DNA of 64,000 nt from Metabacillus litoralis (GTDB lineage Bacteria > Bacillota > Bacilli > Bacillales > Bacillaceae), in the NCBI RefSeq assembly GCF_007994985.1, contig NZ_VOQF01000001.1:248001-312000 (forward strand). Direction: 5' to 3'. Numbering within the stretch: position 1 is the first letter of the stretch; each line of letters begins with the position of its first letter. Below, in pieces: positions 1-8,559 of the stretch. The translations under genes and the position numbers were made by a program. The notes beneath the pieces were generated by a model. That model did not search any database, was not told the origin of the DNA, and saw only the letters and a program-made list of their open reading frames with translations.

Positions 1-45
1 TAAGGTATCATCCAAATCAAATAATATGGCTTTATCATCCTTCAT
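1..45 (-). CDS. HAD-family hydrolase, N-terminal fragment cut by window edge
   Basis: Only the first 15 codons lie in the window. They start at ATG 45 behind a ribosome binding site (AGAGGT). The translation MKDDKAILFDLDDTL contains the HAD motif I signature DxDxT after a hydrophobic strand, which carries the nucleophile aspartate of haloacid dehalogenase-type phosphatases. The substrate cannot be judged from this fragment. It is the first of three HAD proteins in the window. Confidence 0.7.
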   Translation of the reverse strand, partial: MKDDKAILFDLDDTL

Positions 46-122
46 AAAAATTCAAACCTCTTCTCACTAAGAATAATCTCAAGCTTGCAACTTCCTTAAA
101 CAACTGAGCCTAACCCAGAAAT

Positions 123-359
123 TTATCTGCTTGTCATACCGATAATTAACTTAAATTTCCTTCGTTTTTTCTTCATTCTTTTAAAACACTCTTTTGAATC
201 AAATATAAAAATCGTTTTATCAATCCATATTCTTATATATAAAGAGTGAAATTTTAAAGGCCCAACAATTCCTTTTTGCTCATATTCAGTACCATCCTCT
301 AGCTCTGTTTCTGTCCTAACCAACCAAATGTTACCTATTCCGAATTCAATAAACTTCAA
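123..359 (-). CDS. DUF3977-like small protein
   Basis: A 78-residue cytoplasmic protein with no signal or membrane segment. The start is TTG at 359, eight bases after a GGGGAG ribosome binding site. The pattern 'KFIEFGIGNxWLVRTETELEDGTE' followed by 'KGIVGP' and a basic tail (KKKRRKFK) matches what I recall of the DUF3977 family of Bacillus proteins. No function is known. It lies between two HAD phosphatase genes on the same strand, but with no visible operon link. Confidence 0.65.
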   Translation of the reverse strand: MKFIEFGIGNIWLVRTETELEDGTEYEQKGIVGPLKFHSLYIRIWIDKTIFIFDSKECFKRMKKKRRKFKLIIGMTSR

Positions 360-439
360 GAAAAACTCTCCCCTAAAAATTAAAGCTCAATACATTTTCT
401 ATCTCTTGTCTACGAAACGTCAATGTAAATAAACAACAC

Positions 440-1240
440 TTAGCCGGATTGTGAAACTACTTCTTCTATGACAATAGCTAAACCTTCCTCATCATTGCTC
501 TTGGTAACAAAAGAGGCGACTTGTTTCAACTCAGGAATGGCATTTCCCATCGCTACAGAAAAGCCACTTTCTTTAAATAAATTAAAATCATTCCAGTCAT
601 CACCAAAAGACATTACATGATCCATTTCTATTCCTTTTTGCATACATAAATCCATTACTGCATTTTCTTTTGAGACATTTTTGTCCATGATTTGAATTAA
701 GCTTCCAGAATCTGTTTGTATGATATTTACCTTTTCGCCGAATTGATCGATTATGGACTTATACTCATTACAATGAGAAATTAATATTTTCGAAGTGTTT
801 ACTTTCTTAAATTCTTCTAAAGGTAATATAATTGGATTAGCGAGCACTCTCAGGGTTTGGATGTAATTCAATGCTTTGTAACTGTACCAATTATCTTCTG
901 CCTCTATAGATATATTTGTCTCTGGTTGTGTACTAAGAAGGTAATCTACTATTTCACTCATAATAGTTTGTTGAATAGGGAAATGTTTTCGTGTTCCGCT
1001 AAGATTATCAACAATAAAAGCTCCGTTATAATAAATAATAGATGATATCTCTTGAAGTTCTTTTGTCAAAAAGATATCAATTGATCTAGGAGGTCTTGCA
1101 GTAGCGAAGATAATCCTGATTCCCTTTTCATAAGCTGACAAGATAGCATCCTTACTTCTTTCAGATACCTCTTTTTTATTATTCAATAAAGTTCCGTCGA
1201 GGTCCATGACTATAGCTTTTACTTGATTTATAATTTCCAT
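440..1240 (-). CDS. Cof-type HAD-IIB phosphatase
   Basis: A 266-residue cytoplasmic sugar-phosphate or nucleotide phosphatase of the Cof/YxeH type. Motif I is MDLDGT with nucleophile D13 and acid/base D15, and motif IV is SFGDDWNDFNLF near residues 211-222, typical of the IIB cap subfamily. The length of about 265 residues is normal. The start is ATG behind GGGGG with a five-base spacer. The substrate is not predictable from sequence, as these enzymes are promiscuous. Confidence 0.88.
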   Translation of the reverse strand: MEIINQVKAIVMDLDGTLLNNKKEVSERSKDAILSAYEKGIRIIFATARPPRSIDIFLTKELQEISSIIYYNGAFIVDNLSGTRKHFPIQQTIMSEIVDYLLSTQPETNISIEAEDNWYSYKALNYIQTLRVLANPIILPLEEFKKVNTSKILISHCNEYKSIIDQFGEKVNIIQTDSGSLIQIMDKNVSKENAVMDLCMQKGIEMDHVMSFGDDWNDFNLFKESGFSVAMGNAIPELKQVASFVTKSNDEEGLAIVIEEVVSQSG

Positions 1241-1396
1241 TTTTACCCCCTAACTAGTAAGATTAAAAATTAAATAACCTTATTAAGGTCATATTAGTTG
1301 AAAATTAAATTAAGCCTCTTTTTTGTTACAGGAAGACGCTCAATTGTTTCACGTTTCACATCAAATATATCGAATTCAATTATAGAACGATAAACT

Positions 1397-1969
1397 TTAA
1401 AAATCGCTATTTCCCAAGTCAATAGCGTACTCTTTTGGGATATACTGTATCAATTTTGTTGTACTATTAATTCTTTCATCCTTTGTAATTACCGTAAATC
1501 CCACTTCATCGATTTCTATTATGGTTTTTACATTCATCCAGTCAAAATTAGGTAATCTGCCTGAATCACTCAATGAAAAAACGGCCAATAAATGTTCAAA
1601 TTGAAGATTGTCACCTTGCAGCAATATAGAACCTAAACCTATACAAGCAAACCACTCACAATATTCTGATACTAGTTTTACTTGAGATCTATTCATTATT
1701 TTTACTACTATCCAATTTTTGTTTTCATTGCTAGTTAGATAATCAATTTGAAGATGTTTGATCTTATTCATTTCCTCATCATCTAACATCAAAGTATGTA
1801 AAACAAAGAATATTGGATAACTAAAACTATTTGCTATGAATTTATATGTAAAATCATCTTCATCTCTTAGCATTAATCCAATATCCATCATTGTAAAATT
1901 TGCATTTTTTAGAATTACCGGAACTGAATTCACTATACTTATATGACTGTATTGAATAAAGACAGACAT
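1397..1969 (-). CDS. hypothetical protein (191 aa)
   Basis: Not recognised. The probable start is ATG 1969, eight bases after GGAAG; two earlier in-frame start codons overlap the ribosome binding site. The protein is soluble and acidic with aromatic-rich beta segments and no signal peptide or membrane helix. It sits in a run of orphan proteins of 190-290 residues. Size, composition and context would suit an immunity protein of a polymorphic toxin, but no toxin gene is adjacent, so that is inference only. Confidence 0.6.
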   Translation of the reverse strand: MSVFIQYSHISIVNSVPVILKNANFTMMDIGLMLRDEDDFTYKFIANSFSYPIFFVLHTLMLDDEEMNKIKHLQIDYLTSNENKNWIVVKIMNRSQVKLVSEYCEWFACIGLGSILLQGDNLQFEHLLAVFSLSDSGRLPNFDWMNVKTIIEIDEVGFTVITKDERINSTTKLIQYIPKEYAIDLGNSDF

Positions 1970-2105
1970 TATCATCACTTCCTGCTATTCTTTTAAATTC
2001 CTCATTATCTTTATTTTCGATTACTTATGTTTCTACCATAATCACCTTAAGCCTTATGCTGTTAAAAATTAATTTTCTTCTTTGGAGTTTTATCTGGAGA
2101 TTCTA

Positions 2106-2261
2106 TTAACGTAGCAATTTTTTACTCTTTTTAAACCTTATGTTGTTCAGCCAGTAAACGAAAGCCTCTGCATCAAAACAAACACCATATATTTCTATAC
2201 CTTCCTCATCTACATGAGCAACTACCCAATAAGCATGAAGGTTATTTTTGTTATACACCAT
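2106..2261 (-). CDS. hypothetical small protein (51 aa)
   Basis: A short reading frame starting at ATG 2261, about ten bases after AAGGG. It encodes MVYNKNNLHAYWVVAHVDEE and continues to a basic tail (FKKSKKLLR). It fills an otherwise empty gap between two hypothetical genes on the same strand. The mixture of charged and aromatic residues looks protein-like, but there is no known family. It could also be the remnant of a longer gene. Confidence 0.4.
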   Translation of the reverse strand: MVYNKNNLHAYWVVAHVDEEGIEIYGVCFDAEAFVYWLNNIRFKKSKKLLR

Positions 2262-2391
2262 TTACCAAAATCCCTTTGTAGCATACGAATTCTTCTTCCT
2301 ATTTTTGTTGAACAACGGATAAATTGACTTTCAAAGCAAAATTGGACTTCTATTAACACTCCACATTCTACTTTGATACAAAATAATAAAA

Positions 2392-3213
2392 TTAATAGTC
2401 AACTATCTTTAGCCATTGACCATCAGGACCAATGGTCATATGAGGTATTTTATTTAATTCAAATAATTGTGAGATATCTAGATTCTTTTTGGTAATTTCC
2501 CCTAAATGGTCCGAAGCATCAATATTGGAAAAAACAAGATGATTTATCATAGGTGAGTGTAAATAAAATTCATATATATATCGCTTATGACTATCTTTTA
2601 CATATCCAAGATAACCTACTTCCTTAGGAAAAATATATGGTAATGGAAAGCTATTAACACTAATAAAGTCATTTGAAAGTTCAGTTAGTAGCTCTTTCTC
2701 ATATTTCGGAATAATTGCATAAATAAAACAGTCTTGCTTGTAAATATTATTGACAATACTTACAAACCCCTGTTTATCAATTTCTTCATCAAGAAATATC
2801 TCTCTTAATTTCGGAGCATCTGTACCTATCAGTTCATCAATATATTCATTCAATTCTTCCTTAATTTCTTCTATTGTTTGATCGAGTAATTCGCCAACAA
2901 TTTTGCTACCAGGAATAGTAAAAGAAGTTGGCAATCCTAAGATATAACGTTCGCATTTCCATATTCTTATGATACGTAAATCAATAATTTCTCCATTATC
3001 ATTTGCAATGCCAATTGATATAGAAGAACTGTATTCAGGCTTAAAATGGTTTTTGCCTTCTTTAACAAACCCAGCATCCAAAAGTAAATTTCTCTTAGCA
3101 AAAGCAGATTTATGCTTCCGTAACAATTTCTCTATATAATCTTTTAACACCATTTCAGTATTTATTATCTTTTCTTTTAGTACAGTATTAAAATCTCTTT
3201 GTTGATATTTCAT
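2392..3213 (-). CDS. hypothetical protein (273 aa)
   Basis: Not recognised. A soluble protein with an N-terminal helical region rich in lysine and glutamate (to about residue 60), followed by alternating beta segments such as 'SISIGIANDNGEIIDLRIIRIW' split by loops. I place the start at ATG 3213 downstream of AGAAGGAAAAG; an in-frame TTG at 3219 or 3261 is possible. There is no signal peptide. It belongs to the cluster of unrelated orphan genes at 1.4-7.5 kb. Confidence 0.6.
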   Translation of the reverse strand: MKYQQRDFNTVLKEKIINTEMVLKDYIEKLLRKHKSAFAKRNLLLDAGFVKEGKNHFKPEYSSSISIGIANDNGEIIDLRIIRIWKCERYILGLPTSFTIPGSKIVGELLDQTIEEIKEELNEYIDELIGTDAPKLREIFLDEEIDKQGFVSIVNNIYKQDCFIYAIIPKYEKELLTELSNDFISVNSFPLPYIFPKEVGYLGYVKDSHKRYIYEFYLHSPMINHLVFSNIDASDHLGEITKKNLDISQLFELNKIPHMTIGPDGQWLKIVDY

Positions 3214-3381
3214 AAACAAATCACTTTTCCTTCTACTTGCTGGATCTGAAAAATCGTACAAAAGTAATTTTATTCTTTCATTAGATTTCTACAATTCAAT
3301 TTTTCACACTTAGAAACACAATATTTACTGTGTACCAAAGTTGTTTAGTAACACAAATTACTAAATCAAAAAATATTTATA

Positions 3382-4044
3382 TCATCTATCAATAACTGTA
3401 TCATTTATTTGTGTTACGACTGTACCTTTAGGTAAGCTTGAAATAAAATTTGTAAGTGGAAAATACTTCTCCTCATTTGACAATAAGTAAAATCCTGCGC
3501 CATCGTGTTCAATTAGAATGAAGCTTGTATTTCCCTCAACCTTGAAGCTTGCAATTGACCTTTTTCTTTTTCTTTTCCACTCAATAACCTCCTCTGATTC
3601 AAATGTTAAATTATCAGAAAAAGAAATAGAATAAAACTCATTTTGAGCTGGTAACCAATATGTTTCATTCAGTAACAGTAGCAAGGAATCATCATCTTCA
3701 ATTCTTGCAGTAAAGCATGGAGGATGATATTGGTGCTTACCGGAGAAATCATAATACGTTCTTTTTTCGTCAAGATTATTTAGAACAAATTCTATTTTGT
3801 TCTTTTTTAAAAAGGTAATATATTCGTCAGTTTGATCATCATAGACAATAAAAGTAACAAACAAAGGATACCTATTTTCATTCAATAAAAACTCCAATAA
3901 AAAATCTTTATTGTTTTCTACGTAATCTTCTCCAGTAGCATTTAAATAGTAGGCATTTTCCAGTTCTCCATCTACCTTTAGATAATGACCAAAATCTCTT
4001 ATAAACTTGTTTGTCACTTTTTCTTCTACAATCCAGATATCCAT
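3382..4044 (-). CDS. hypothetical protein (220 aa)
   Basis: Not recognised. A strong ribosome binding site (AGGAG, eight-base spacer) precedes ATG 4044. The protein is soluble and acidic, with many tyrosines and phenylalanines and an internal basic patch (WKRKRKR, near residues 156-162). There are no catalytic motifs. It lies 337 bases downstream of the lipoprotein pseudogene at 4089-4732 read in the same direction, and may share its transcript. Confidence 0.6.
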   Translation of the reverse strand: MDIWIVEEKVTNKFIRDFGHYLKVDGELENAYYLNATGEDYVENNKDFLLEFLLNENRYPLFVTFIVYDDQTDEYITFLKKNKIEFVLNNLDEKRTYYDFSGKHQYHPPCFTARIEDDDSLLLLLNETYWLPAQNEFYSISFSDNLTFESEEVIEWKRKRKRSIASFKVEGNTSFILIEHDGAGFYLLSNEEKYFPLTNFISSLPKGTVVTQINDTVIDR

Positions 4045-4088
4045 TATATTTGCTCCTAGTTTAATCTCTTGATAATTAACTATTCTGT

Positions 4089-4732
4089 TTATTTCATATA
4101 ATCCTCAACCAATTCATAGCATCTTTCTTCTGTAATATTTGCTGACACAGCCGAATATTCTAAGTGCTCCTGTGTACCGCCTTTATATTTTAGTGATGCT
4201 TCCAATGCACGTTCATCTCTGTTTTTTATCCAATTCCGCTGTTCTTCTTTTAATTGATCCATTTCCTCTGCAGACAATTGCTCCTTTAAAGCTCCATATA
4301 TTTCATTCAGCAATTTATCCCATATTTCCCATCTGTCGTCTTCTACTTTTTTCAAAGCGTAAGTCGAAGAATCTGTAGCTTCCAATTTTTCTACTTCACT
4401 TTTAGTTTCATTAATCTTCTTTACATACTTTTCTTTCAAGTTACATCAGTATTATTAGAAGATGCCTCTTCATCATTTGTTGTATTCTGGCTTGAGGTAT
4501 CTTCTTTTTCATTTGTATCATTATTGTCTAATTCCTTTTTGTCGTGATCACTGCTTTCAGGATCTGGAGAATTTTCTGAAGATTCAACATTTGTAGTTTG
4601 ATTAGAGTTTTTATTTTGTGACTGATTTTCCGATGTAGTACTTGAATTTTCAGATGAGCTTGCACAAGCAGACAATACAATGAGACATATTAAAGTAGAA
4701 AATAAAATTAAAATCCCTCTATTTTTTTTCAT
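4089..4732 (-). pseudogene. LprI/DUF1311-domain lipoprotein split by a frameshift
   Basis: Two consecutive frames make one recognisable protein. The first (4732-4436) is a lipoprotein signal with lipobox LSAC at residues 20-23, then a Ser/Asn/Glu linker typical of Bacillus cell-surface lipoproteins, ending DVT-stop. The second (from 4439) opens with TTG and encodes KEKYVKKINETKSEVEK followed by a lysozyme-inhibitor LprI-type domain ('LSAEEMDQLKEEQRNWIKNRD', 'ERCYELVEDYMK'). In intact homologues as I know them, the linker runs straight into this domain. One missing base near 4438-4441 explains the split. The TTGA overlap could allow coupled translation, but the domain would then stay in the cytoplasm. 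Confidence 0.72.
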
Positions 4733-4819
4733 AATTCTACTCTCCTCTTATAGATACATTCTTATATTCTTACCGATACGACCATTCTTTACTATTTAAG
4801 TAACTACTACACCTATCAA

Positions 4820-5107
4820 CTAAATTGACATAAAAAGCAATACAGATGCTACTATTAAAAATAATGTTATTAAGATACCTAAACAGCTACAAACAATTCC
4901 TGCGATAGCCATTTTTCTTCCTTCATGACCGAATCGTTTAATTTCATTTAATCCAATAATACCTAGTATTAACCCAGTAACACCTAATAAGAGACCAAGT
5001 CCTGAGAAAGCAATTGCAATAATTGATAAAACACCTAAAATGAGAGCAGCAATAGCTTTTCCATTAGTTATTGGATTTTCTGATTTATTTTGATAATTAA
5101 TTTTCAT
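4820..5107 (-). CDS. DUF4190-family small membrane protein
   Basis: About 95 residues with two hydrophobic hairpin segments: 'IAALILGVLSIIAIAFSGLG' through 'LGVTGLILGIIGL', a conserved polar stretch NEIKR-GHEGRKMAIAGIV, and a last helix. This is the DUF4190 pattern of small integral membrane proteins, of unknown function. The likely start is ATG 5107; GGAGG lies unusually close (two bases), and an upstream TTG at 5116 overlaps it. Confidence 0.75.
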   Translation of the reverse strand: MKINYQNKSENPITNGKAIAALILGVLSIIAIAFSGLGLLLGVTGLILGIIGLNEIKRFGHEGRKMAIAGIVCSCLGILITLFLIVASVLLFMSI

Positions 5108-5312
5108 GACCTCCAATTATAGATTGTGAATTTTTTTACTTAATCTATCTATTTACTAACAATAAAAACACTATAATCCTTTCCCTTAAACAATTTAACA
5201 TATTTACCTATATTTTACTTTAAAAATCTTTTAAAATTTTACTTCGTTATGTAGTGAAAATTTCTTATTAGCTTCCACTCTTCCCAATTTTAATAATGAA
5301 AATGAAAAAATA

Positions 5313-5395
5313 AGACACCTATTTCGGCTAGGGGTATCATTAACGTATCAGGACTGTTAAATCCAATAAATACGCCCTATGCCAAAAAGGTGTCT
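5313..5395. repeat. imperfect long inverted repeat
   Basis: The arm AGACACCTATTTCGGCTAGG (from 5313) pairs with the complement of the stretch from CGCCCTAT to GGTGTCT (5373-5395). About 22 bases per arm pair with a few mismatches around a loop of roughly 38 bases. There is no U-tract, so this is not a plain terminator. It may be the end of a decayed mobile element. The 377-base gap between the DUF4190 gene and yfkO holds nothing else that I can see. Confidence 0.4.
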
Positions 5396-5484
5396 ATAAG
5401 AAAGTTTCTTTATTCTGTTTGAACAATGCTAATTAACATTGAAGGTAAGATCCAAGCAACATTCACATTTTTGCCCTCTATATG

Positions 5485-6159
5485 TTAGTCAATCCATTGA
5501 ACTACATCTTCACTAGCTCGGCGAGTTTTCGGACGAGCTGGATCTTCTGCGCGATACCCAAAAGCAACCATTGCAGATACGGCGAACTTACCATCCTCAA
5601 GAAGTCCTTCGTTCTCCAACATCTCATTTACTTTTTCATAATCAAAGCCCTCAATCGGACAAGAGTCGATACCAATTTGTGCCGCAGCTGTCATCATATT
5701 ACCAAGCGCAATATATGTTTGTTTACTAGCCCAATCAAACAATGCTCGGTCGCTTTCGAACAGACGCTGATCATCTTCTTGAAAGCTTCTGTATTTAGGC
5801 TTTAGTGTCTCAAGTAAATCATCAGGCATTTGTTTTACAGTTCTTTGTAAATTCTGCACATACTCAGAATCATATCTAGCATCTGTACGTGCAAGAATAA
5901 CAACAAAATGACTTGCAGTTGGAAGCTGTCCTTGTGCACCCCATGAAATCTCTTTTAACTTTTCACGAAATGTCTCATTTTGTACAACAAGAAATTTCCA
6001 AGGCTCATAGCCAACAGAACTTGGCGACAAACGCCCTGTTTCTAAGATGAAAGAAAAATCCTCATCGGAAATTTTCTTTGTTGGGTTAAACACCTTTGTT
6101 GCATGGCGAAAATTGAATGCAGCAAGAATATCTTGTTTTTTCGCGTCATGATTGATCAT
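5485..6159 (-). CDS. yfkO: NAD(P)H-dependent nitroreductase, YfkO type
   Basis: A 224-residue FMN-dependent nitroreductase expected to reduce nitroaromatics or quinones with NAD(P)H in the cytoplasm. Family signatures are the N-terminal 'FNFRHATKVFNP' FMN-binding arginine region, 'LETGRLSPSSVGYEPWKF', 'WASKQTYIALGNMMTAAAQIG' and the C-terminal 'SAMVAFGYR'. These resemble Bacillus subtilis YfkO nearly throughout, and the length matches. ATG 6159 follows AAAGGATG. It is monocistronic. Confidence 0.9.
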   Translation of the reverse strand: MINHDAKKQDILAAFNFRHATKVFNPTKKISDEDFSFILETGRLSPSSVGYEPWKFLVVQNETFREKLKEISWGAQGQLPTASHFVVILARTDARYDSEYVQNLQRTVKQMPDDLLETLKPKYRSFQEDDQRLFESDRALFDWASKQTYIALGNMMTAAAQIGIDSCPIEGFDYEKVNEMLENEGLLEDGKFAVSAMVAFGYRAEDPARPKTRRASEDVVQWID

Positions 6160-6333
6160 GTTGAATTCATCCTTTACAAAATAGATTAAAAACTAGAGTT
6201 TATTTTGATACTAGTTTATACAAAATACATTGTATATGATTTAACTTCCTATTAACAAAAAATCAGCTCTAGCTTTTAAACAATACTCTATCAAAGCTGT
6301 TTTACTTATATCCGCATTACGCCAAAAAGTATA

Positions 6334-7017
6334 TTACTTATTACTCTTAAAGACTTTATCAATTTCTTCACGATCATAATCTAATATCCACTCATTATAG
6401 CTTTCGTAAAGTAAATATAAATCCTCTTTATCTGAAGCAATTACGTCACAACCTCGATCATCATATAAGTGATAAATCATTTTTTTGGTCAGATTTATAA
6501 AATATATATCAATACCATGCCGCGGAAATCCTTTTAAAATTTGATCGGGATGATAGAAATCCTCATAACTTATTGCTTTCAAAAGTGAGTGATAACGTAT
6601 TTCGCTCATTTTACACGGTAAAACAAATCTATGCGTGACCATCTCTGTATAATCTTCTCCATCTTCTTCATCTTCAATAAAAACATTCGGTAAAACAATA
6701 TGTTGAAGTTTTCTAACTGTTTCCTTGTTCTTTATATATTTCTGATAAACTTTTGTGGATCTCTTTTGTAAAAAGGTATCGTGTTGTTCACAATGTATGT
6801 CTGTAATGAGTAATATATCATCTACTTGATTAAACACACTTTTGAATAGTGTAGTTGTTCTTTCATTTATTTGTTGCTGATTATTTTTATCCTCATGATC
6901 CACCCAAGGCATAGATATTTCAAAACGGATTCCATAATTCCATAAGTAAAATAAGGGTGGTCTCAGAGAGAGAATGTCAAAATGATCTTTCATAAATTTT
7001 GAAACGATATTTTCCAT
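6334..7017 (-). CDS. DUF3885-domain protein
   Basis: A 227-residue soluble protein with RBS AGAAGGTG before ATG 7017. The C-terminal half ('GIDIYFINLTKKMIYHLYDDRGCDVIA', then 'LYLLYESYNEWILDYDREEIDKVF') is the DUF3885 signature. The N-terminal 'LFYLWNYGIRFEIS' also fits that family. DUF3885 has no established function; members are frequent in Bacillus accessory regions and next to toxin/immunity loci. No toxin is visible nearby. Confidence 0.72.
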   Translation of the reverse strand: MENIVSKFMKDHFDILSLRPPLFYLWNYGIRFEISMPWVDHEDKNNQQQINERTTTLFKSVFNQVDDILLITDIHCEQHDTFLQKRSTKVYQKYIKNKETVRKLQHIVLPNVFIEDEEDGEDYTEMVTHRFVLPCKMSEIRYHSLLKAISYEDFYHPDQILKGFPRHGIDIYFINLTKKMIYHLYDDRGCDVIASDKEDLYLLYESYNEWILDYDREEIDKVFKSNK

Positions 7018-7191
7018 TTTACACCTTCTAAACTTAGTATATTTTAAATAATAAAATAGCAGCTTCCATTTGATAAAGAAAGATTAAACTGCTATTAACA
7101 AAACAAACAATTCATTTTTTAGTCAATTTTGCTAAAATGTGAACTACATTTCTAAGGAATCGTACCCTATTCGTTTAAGTTCATTGTTGGA

Positions 7192-7452
7192 CTACAATGG
7201 TTTCCAATTAGGATCCTTACTATCAGACTTATTTGGAGGTCTTACATATTCCAAACTTCTTTCACCTTTAGCACCAAATTTCATAAAATTTTTTTGTGCT
7301 TGTCTAAAAGAAACATAATTGGCACCAGTTTCATCTGGATATTTATATTGATAGCCATCATCTTCCCAAAAACAAATTTCACATATGTCATAGGTGTCTG
7401 GAGGTTTTTCATCTAACGTTTTAAACCCACAACAAGGACAAGTATATTTCAA
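7192..7452 (-). CDS. CPCC-family cysteine-rich zinc-ribbon protein
   Basis: An 86-residue protein that begins MKYTCPCCGFKTL and continues with CEICFWEDDGYQ. The CPCC plus CxxC cysteines form a predicted zinc ribbon, followed by the conserved 'NYVSFRQAQKNFMKFGA' segment of the Cys-rich CPCC family (PF14206). Members are often found among polymorphic-toxin immunity genes, but their function is unproven. The start is TTG 7452, seven bases after GAGGTG. Confidence 0.85.
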   Translation of the reverse strand: MKYTCPCCGFKTLDEKPPDTYDICEICFWEDDGYQYKYPDETGANYVSFRQAQKNFMKFGAKGERSLEYVRPPNKSDSKDPNWKPL

Positions 7453-7620
7453 GATTTCACCTCAAAACTAATAATATTTAATCTGTTTAATTTATTGAAC
7501 TCCAAACACCCTAACAATTAAGATGTAAAAATATAATAAAGATTCATTTATAAGTTCCAGTTGAGCCTCGCCATATCTGTAACAACATAAATTTCATTCA
7601 TTACTAAACATAGTAAAAAA

Positions 7621-8544
7621 TTACTCATAATAGCTAACGATCTCAGCTTCAAGTTGATCTATATCTTTACCACTAATTTGTTTAAGAGCTTCATAAAAAT
7701 CATCATTTACTTTTGTATTCTCCATTAAATTTACTACTACTTGATCTCCATACACGTCCAGAAGATATTTAACAGTAAAGTGGCTTTGAAGATAAGGGTT
7801 AGCATTGTCTCTTAATCTTGCATCCTGCCATTCTTTATAACCACTTAGTTCTTCAAATGATAGCCAATCAAAATTAAATGAATTATATTCAACAGTTGTA
7901 TTATGATAAACAACATATTCTGCGATTCCTTCCACAAACCATTTAGGGAAATCTGAATAATCAACAGAAAATTCTTCAATTTTCCTATGAGTTGCCACAT
8001 GAGCATACTCATGTAAAATCGTCTTTTGAAAGAAAAACAATGGTGTTTCTTTTTCAGCTAGTATACTTTCCACATCTTCCTCGTAAACATGAATTCCAAT
8101 TAGTTTATCAAAGTCCGAATAAATCCCCGAAAGGTCGTTAATAGTTGAAAACTCGTCCATTTCTTCTAAATCCATAAAGATAAGATCCGTAGGCTTTTTC
8201 TTAAAACTACCTAATAAGGAGGAATCTACCCTCTGACTTGCCATATCCAATGATTTAATTGTTAAAGGTATAAGACCACTAACACTTTCATGGTAATAAA
8301 TCGTTATATTATCATGTTTCCTTTTGAGCCTTGTGTCTTTCATTTCTTTCTCAAGTTGACCGTCAAAATTAAGAGTCGTTACTGCTTTAACAGTTTCAAA
8401 AAAGGTGACATTTTCACCGGTTCTTTCATTTAATTCAATATGAAAAAATTTAAAAATGCAAAAAATAATAAATAGAAGGAAAAGGAAGATGATAGAAAGT
8501 ATTAGAAATATCCTTGTTTTATTGGTTTTTTTTATAGCAATCAC
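7621..8544 (-). CDS. membrane-anchored gluzincin metalloprotease (peptidase MA-like)
   Basis: About 305 residues. One N-terminal membrane helix (IFLILSIIFLFLLFIIFCIF, near residues 12-31) anchors an extracellular domain. It contains HEYAHVATH (zinc motif HExxH) and, about 25 residues on, 'WFVEGIAEYV', whose glutamate is the third zinc ligand of gluzincins. It is probably active in the cell envelope, with unknown substrate. Start problem: GAGGTG faces ATA at 8535 with ideal spacing. The only standard in-frame start nearby is the GTG inside the ribosome binding site (8544). Confidence 0.78.
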   Translation of the reverse strand: MIAIKKTNKTRIFLILSIIFLFLLFIIFCIFKFFHIELNERTGENVTFFETVKAVTTLNFDGQLEKEMKDTRLKRKHDNITIYYHESVSGLIPLTIKSLDMASQRVDSSLLGSFKKKPTDLIFMDLEEMDEFSTINDLSGIYSDFDKLIGIHVYEEDVESILAEKETPLFFFQKTILHEYAHVATHRKIEEFSVDYSDFPKWFVEGIAEYVVYHNTTVEYNSFNFDWLSFEELSGYKEWQDARLRDNANPYLQSHFTVKYLLDVYGDQVVVNLMENTKVNDDFYEALKQISGKDIDQLEAEIVSYYE

Positions 8545-8559
8545 CTCTTACTTTTATTT

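Noticed and set aside
5482-5805. 107-residue plus-strand frame
   Set aside because: Antisense to the yfkO nitroreductase gene; no RBS and no family pattern.
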